A stretch of DNA of 64,000 nucleotides, taken from contig CAXXXQ010000002.1 of assembly GCA_963677355.2 (NCBI GenBank), positions 248,001-312,000 on the forward strand, read 5' to 3'. The DNA comes from Thiomicrorhabdus sp963677355 (GTDB lineage Bacteria; Pseudomonadota; Gammaproteobacteria; Thiomicrospirales; Thiomicrospiraceae). Both the position numbers and the translations under genes were made by a program. The notes under the pieces are model-generated. The model was not told the origin of the DNA. It ran no database searches and worked only from the letters and a program-made list of their open reading frames with translations. Positions 61,094 through 64,000 of this stretch are shown in pieces. Position 1 is the stretch's first letter, and each line of letters starts with the position of its first letter.

Positions 61094-61993
61094 ATGTGTG
61101 GAATTGTAGGGCTTTACCTGAAAAATAAAGCGTTGGAAAGCAAGCTAGGGGAACTCTTTGAACCCATGCTGATCGCCATGACAGATCGCGGCCCGGATAG
61201 TGCCGGATTCGCCATCTACGGTGATGAAGTGGAAGAGGGCATGGTCAAAGTCACGTTGCAGCATGAAGACGAAGATTACCCTTGGCATAAATTGGCCGCT
61301 CAGCTGGAAGAAGACTTTGAGACTCCGGTATCGGTTTTGCATAACGCCAATGCGGCGGTGTTCAAGTTGGTGGGCGATGAACTGGCGGTTCGTGAAGCGA
61401 TCGGGGAGTATGCTCCGGAAGTTAGAATCATGAGCGTCGGGCTGTCGATCGAAATTTTGAAGTCGATCGGTCTGCCTGAAGAGATCGCTTCGAAATTTAA
61501 TCTGAAGGGCATGAAAGGTTCGCACATTATCGGTCATACCCGTATGGCGACCGAAAGTGGCGTCACCATGGAAGGCTCGCACCCGTTCACTACCGGTATG
61601 GACCTGTGCCTGGTGCATAACGGCTCTCTGTCTAATCACAACCGTTTACGTGAGGAGTTGAAAGCCAAAGGCGTCAGCTTCGAGACTGAAAACGATTCCG
61701 AAGTGGCGGCCGGTTATCTGACTTGGCGTTTGCGTGAAGGGGCGACGGTTAAGGAAGCGCTGGAAGGCGCTATTAAAGATTTGGACGGTTTCTTCACCTT
61801 TACCGTCGGTACCAAAAACGGCTTTGCCGTGGTTCGCGATCCGATCGCCTGTAAGCCAGCAGTGATTGCGGAAACCGATGACTATGTCGCCATGGCTTCG
61901 GAGTATCACGCCTTATCCACTTTACCGGGTATCGAAAATGCCAAACTTTGGGAACCGGATCCGGGCAAAGTCTATTACTGGGGAAATGAGTAA
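61094..61993 (+). CDS. mgsA: N-methylglutamate synthase subunit A (class II glutamine amidotransferase)
   Basis: A 299-residue Ntn-hydrolase domain with nucleophile Cys after the start Met (MCGIVGLYLK), AMTDRGPDSAGFAIYGDE and GHTRMATESG. It matches the N-terminal glutaminase of glutamate synthase as a separate subunit. It would release the methylamine or ammonia held on gamma-glutamylmethylamide or glutamine. It follows gmaS by 11 bases. Confidence 0.9.
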   Translation: MCGIVGLYLKNKALESKLGELFEPMLIAMTDRGPDSAGFAIYGDEVEEGMVKVTLQHEDEDYPWHKLAAQLEEDFETPVSVLHNANAAVFKLVGDELAVREAIGEYAPEVRIMSVGLSIEILKSIGLPEEIASKFNLKGMKGSHIIGHTRMATESGVTMEGSHPFTTGMDLCLVHNGSLSNHNRLREELKAKGVSFETENDSEVAAGYLTWRLREGATVKEALEGAIKDLDGFFTFTVGTKNGFAVVRDPIACKPAVIAETDDYVAMASEYHALSTLPGIENAKLWEPDPGKVYYWGNE

Positions 61994-62022
61994 ATCTCGC
62001 GATTTAACAGAAAGGAAAAAGT

Positions 62023-62700
62023 ATGAAATTCGATCTAAAAAAACAGAGCCTCAGAGAGTTAAATCAAGCGCTGCATGATTTGCCGGAGGACGCAACGGAA
62101 ACTGTCTTGGTTGAAGGCATCAGTGGTGATCACAATTTGTGTGTCGGTCTGAATGCGCCGATTAATGTCGAGCTCAAAGGGCATGCCGGTTACTACTGTG
62201 CCGGTATGAACAAGCACGCGACCATTACCGTTGACGGTAATGCCGGTCAGGGTGTGGCCGAAAACATGATGTCCGGCAAGGTGCATGTCAAAGGTAATGC
62301 CAGCCAGTCGGCAGCGGCCACCGCACACGGCGGATTATTGGTTGTGGATGGCGATGCGGCGGCGCGTTGCGGCATTTCAATGAAAGGCGTGAATATCGTA
62401 GTTAAAGGTTCGGTCGGTCACATGAGCGCGTTTATGGGACAGTCCGGTTGTCTGGTTGTCTGCGGCGATGCCGGTGAAGCTTTAGGCGATTCCCTGTACG
62501 AAGCCCATCTGTATGTTAAAGGTAAGGTTGAATCCTTGGGAGCGGATTGCGTCGAGAAAGAGATGCGTCCGGAACATATCGAAGAGCTGCAAAAGCTATT
62601 GGATGAAGCGGGCTGCGACGATAAACCGGAAGAGTTTACCCGTTACGGTTCTGCCCGCCAGCTATATAACTTTAAAGTCGACAACGCGTCCGCTTACTAA
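62023..62700 (+). CDS. mgsB: N-methylglutamate synthase subunit B (GXGXG domain)
   Basis: A 225-residue protein built of repeated beta-helix turns (VELKGHAGYYCAGMNKHATI, GNAGQGVAENMMSGKVHVKG), equal to the C-terminal GXGXG domain of large-subunit glutamate synthase. The domain is structural and joins the other two subunits. It lies between mgsA and mgsC. Confidence 0.9.
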   Translation: MKFDLKKQSLRELNQALHDLPEDATETVLVEGISGDHNLCVGLNAPINVELKGHAGYYCAGMNKHATITVDGNAGQGVAENMMSGKVHVKGNASQSAAATAHGGLLVVDGDAAARCGISMKGVNIVVKGSVGHMSAFMGQSGCLVVCGDAGEALGDSLYEAHLYVKGKVESLGADCVEKEMRPEHIEELQKLLDEAGCDDKPEEFTRYGSARQLYNFKVDNASAY

Positions 62701-62722
62701 ATCGAATATTAAGGAGTCTGAC

Positions 62723-64000
62723 ATGACTGACAAGCAACCAGGATTAATCGAATCAGCTACCTTCAGTAGAGATGTTATTCATGAAATTCAGCGTGCGGCG
62801 GAGACCGGAATTTACGATATCCGCGGCTTTGGTGCCAAACGTAAAGTTCCGCACTTTGATGATCTGCTGTTTTTGGGCGCGAGTATGTCTCGTTACCCTT
62901 TGGAAGGTTATCGTGAAAAATGCGGTACCGACGTTACTTTGGGAACCCGTTTCGCCAAGAAGCCGATCAAACTGGATACGGTGGTGACCATTGCCGGGAT
63001 GAGTTTCGGTGCACTTTCGGCCAATGCTAAAGAAGCTTTGGGTCGCGGTGCCAATATCGCCGGCACGTCAACTACGACCGGTGACGGCGGCATGACCCCG
63101 GAAGAACGTAAAACTTCCAAAACGCTGGTGTATCAGTACCTTCCGTCACGTTACGGTATGAATCCGGATGACCTTAGAAAAGCCGATGCCATCGAGGTGG
63201 TATTGGGGCAAGGTGCAAAACCGGGCGGCGGCGGTATGCTGCTGGGTCAGAAAATTTCCGACCGTGTCGCTTATATGCGTAACCTGCCGAAAGGGATCGA
63301 TCAGCGTAGTGCCTGCCGTCACCCTGACTGGACCGGTCCGGATGATTTGGCGATTAAGATTCAGGAGTTGCGCGAGATTACCGATTGGGAAGTCCCGATC
63401 TATATCAAGATCGGTGCGACGAGAACTTATTACGATGTCAAACTGGCGGTTAAAGCCGGTGCCGACGTTATCGTTCTGGATGGTATGCAAGGTGGTACGG
63501 CGGCTACTCAGGACGTGTTTATCGAGCATGTCGGTATTCCGACCATGGCAGCTTTGCCGCAAGCGGTGCGTGCATTGCAAGAGATGGGCATGCATCGTAA
63601 AGTGCAGTTGATTGTTTCCGGCGGTATTCGCAGCGGAGCGGACGTAGCCAAGTGTATGGCCTTGGGTGCCGATGCGGTTGCAATCGGTACGGCTGCTTTA
63701 GTCGCTCTAGGTTGTAACCATCCGAAATGGGATGAAGAGTACAAGAAAATCGGTTCGGCTGCCGGTTACTACGACGATTATCACGAAGGTAAATGTCCGG
63801 CCGGTATCTCGACGCAGGATGAAGGTTTGGCGGCACGACTGGATCCGGAAGAGGCGGGTCGTCGTTTGGCAAACTACCTGCATGTGTTGACTCTGGAAGC
63901 GCAAACCTTGGCGCGTGCTTGTGGTAAATCGCATCTGCATAATCTGGAACCTGAAGATCTGGTCGCTTTGAATGTCGAAGCAGCCGCGATGGCGGGTGTG
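62723..64000 (+). CDS. mgsC: N-methylglutamate synthase subunit C (FMN-binding glutamate-synthase domain), partial
   Basis: The gene starts at 62723 behind aaggagt and is open to the window end (426 codons), so it lacks its 3' end. It shows the FMN TIM-barrel of glutamate synthase: AGMSFGALSANAKEALGRGA, GTSTTTGDGGMTPEE, LGQGAKPGGGGMLLG, IYIKIGATRTYYDV and LIVSGGIRSGADVAKCMALG. It would transfer methylamine reductively onto 2-oxoglutarate. The Cys pattern of the 3Fe-4S loop is altered (ALGCNHPKW, then GKCPAGISTQD). Confidence 0.93.
   Translation, partial: MTDKQPGLIESATFSRDVIHEIQRAAETGIYDIRGFGAKRKVPHFDDLLFLGASMSRYPLEGYREKCGTDVTLGTRFAKKPIKLDTVVTIAGMSFGALSANAKEALGRGANIAGTSTTTGDGGMTPEERKTSKTLVYQYLPSRYGMNPDDLRKADAIEVVLGQGAKPGGGGMLLGQKISDRVAYMRNLPKGIDQRSACRHPDWTGPDDLAIKIQELREITDWEVPIYIKIGATRTYYDVKLAVKAGADVIVLDGMQGGTAATQDVFIEHVGIPTMAALPQAVRALQEMGMHRKVQLIVSGGIRSGADVAKCMALGADAVAIGTAALVALGCNHPKWDEEYKKIGSAAGYYDDYHEGKCPAGISTQDEGLAARLDPEEAGRRLANYLHVLTLEAQTLARACGKSHLHNLEPEDLVALNVEAAAMAGV

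Noticed and set aside
61094..64000. Split ordinary glutamate synthase (GltB in three parts)
   Set aside because: Domain content is the same, but linkage to gmaS and mgdABCD makes N-methylglutamate synthase more likely. Activity with plain glutamine cannot be excluded from sequence.

Overview
The window is a piece of a gammaproteobacterial chromosome, most likely from the sulfur-oxidising chemolithoautotrophs around Thiomicrospira, Thiomicrorhabdus and Hydrogenovibrio. The reasons are a complete alpha-carboxysome locus with form IA RubisCO, an SbtA-type bicarbonate transporter joined to that locus, a 14-gene NADH dehydrogenase operon, and a leu-asd-truA-trp-accD-folC-purF-metZ cluster of gammaproteobacterial type. 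The genus is inferred from gene content and order; no search was possible.

Region 1 (1-20213) is housekeeping and almost all on the + strand: the end of leuC, leuD, leuB, an M23 peptidase overlapping a bactofilin, asd (with an apparent 1-base frameshift), truA, trpF-trpB-trpA, accD, folC, a SPOR protein, purF and metZ; then yhbY (-), rlmE, ftsH, folP, glmM, tpiA, secG and tRNA-Leu(GAG). Region 2 (20310-34992) is nuoA to nuoN in standard order, a terminator, and a DUF2818 membrane protein.

Region 3 (about 35200-39400) is accessory. It begins at an initiator tRNA gene. Just downstream lies a copy of its anticodon arm in which the 7-base loop is exactly inverted. Four AT-rich minus-strand genes follow: two unknown proteins, a small coiled-coil membrane protein, and a protein with a HEPN-like R-x4-H motif. 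An IS30-family element, preceded by nested fragments of its own left end, closes the region. The four-gene cassette is the best candidate here for an undescribed system; a defence role is only inferred. An LpxR-like outer-membrane protein gene (-) follows.

Region 4 (40451-53221) is CO2 fixation: a 467-bp promoter region with two perfect inverted repeats, then cbbL-cbbS-csoS2-csoSCA-csoS4A-csoS4B-three csoS1 copies-ferritin-like-acRAF-like-a disordered Lys/Ala-rich protein (possible McdB), and a strong terminator. After it come sbtA, an sbtB-like PII gene, a divergent Ham1/RdgB-type pyrophosphatase, csoS1D and a cbbR-like LysR gene. Together these concentrate bicarbonate in the cytoplasm, convert it to CO2 inside the shell and fix it.

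Region 5 (53648-64000) is one long + strand operon: purU, mgdABCD (sarcosine-oxidase-like), gmaS, mgsA, mgsB and the start of mgsC, which runs off the window. The set matches the N-methylglutamate route of methylamine oxidation. In a carboxysome-bearing autotroph it would probably supply nitrogen (ammonium, glutamate) and release the methyl carbon as formate through PurU.
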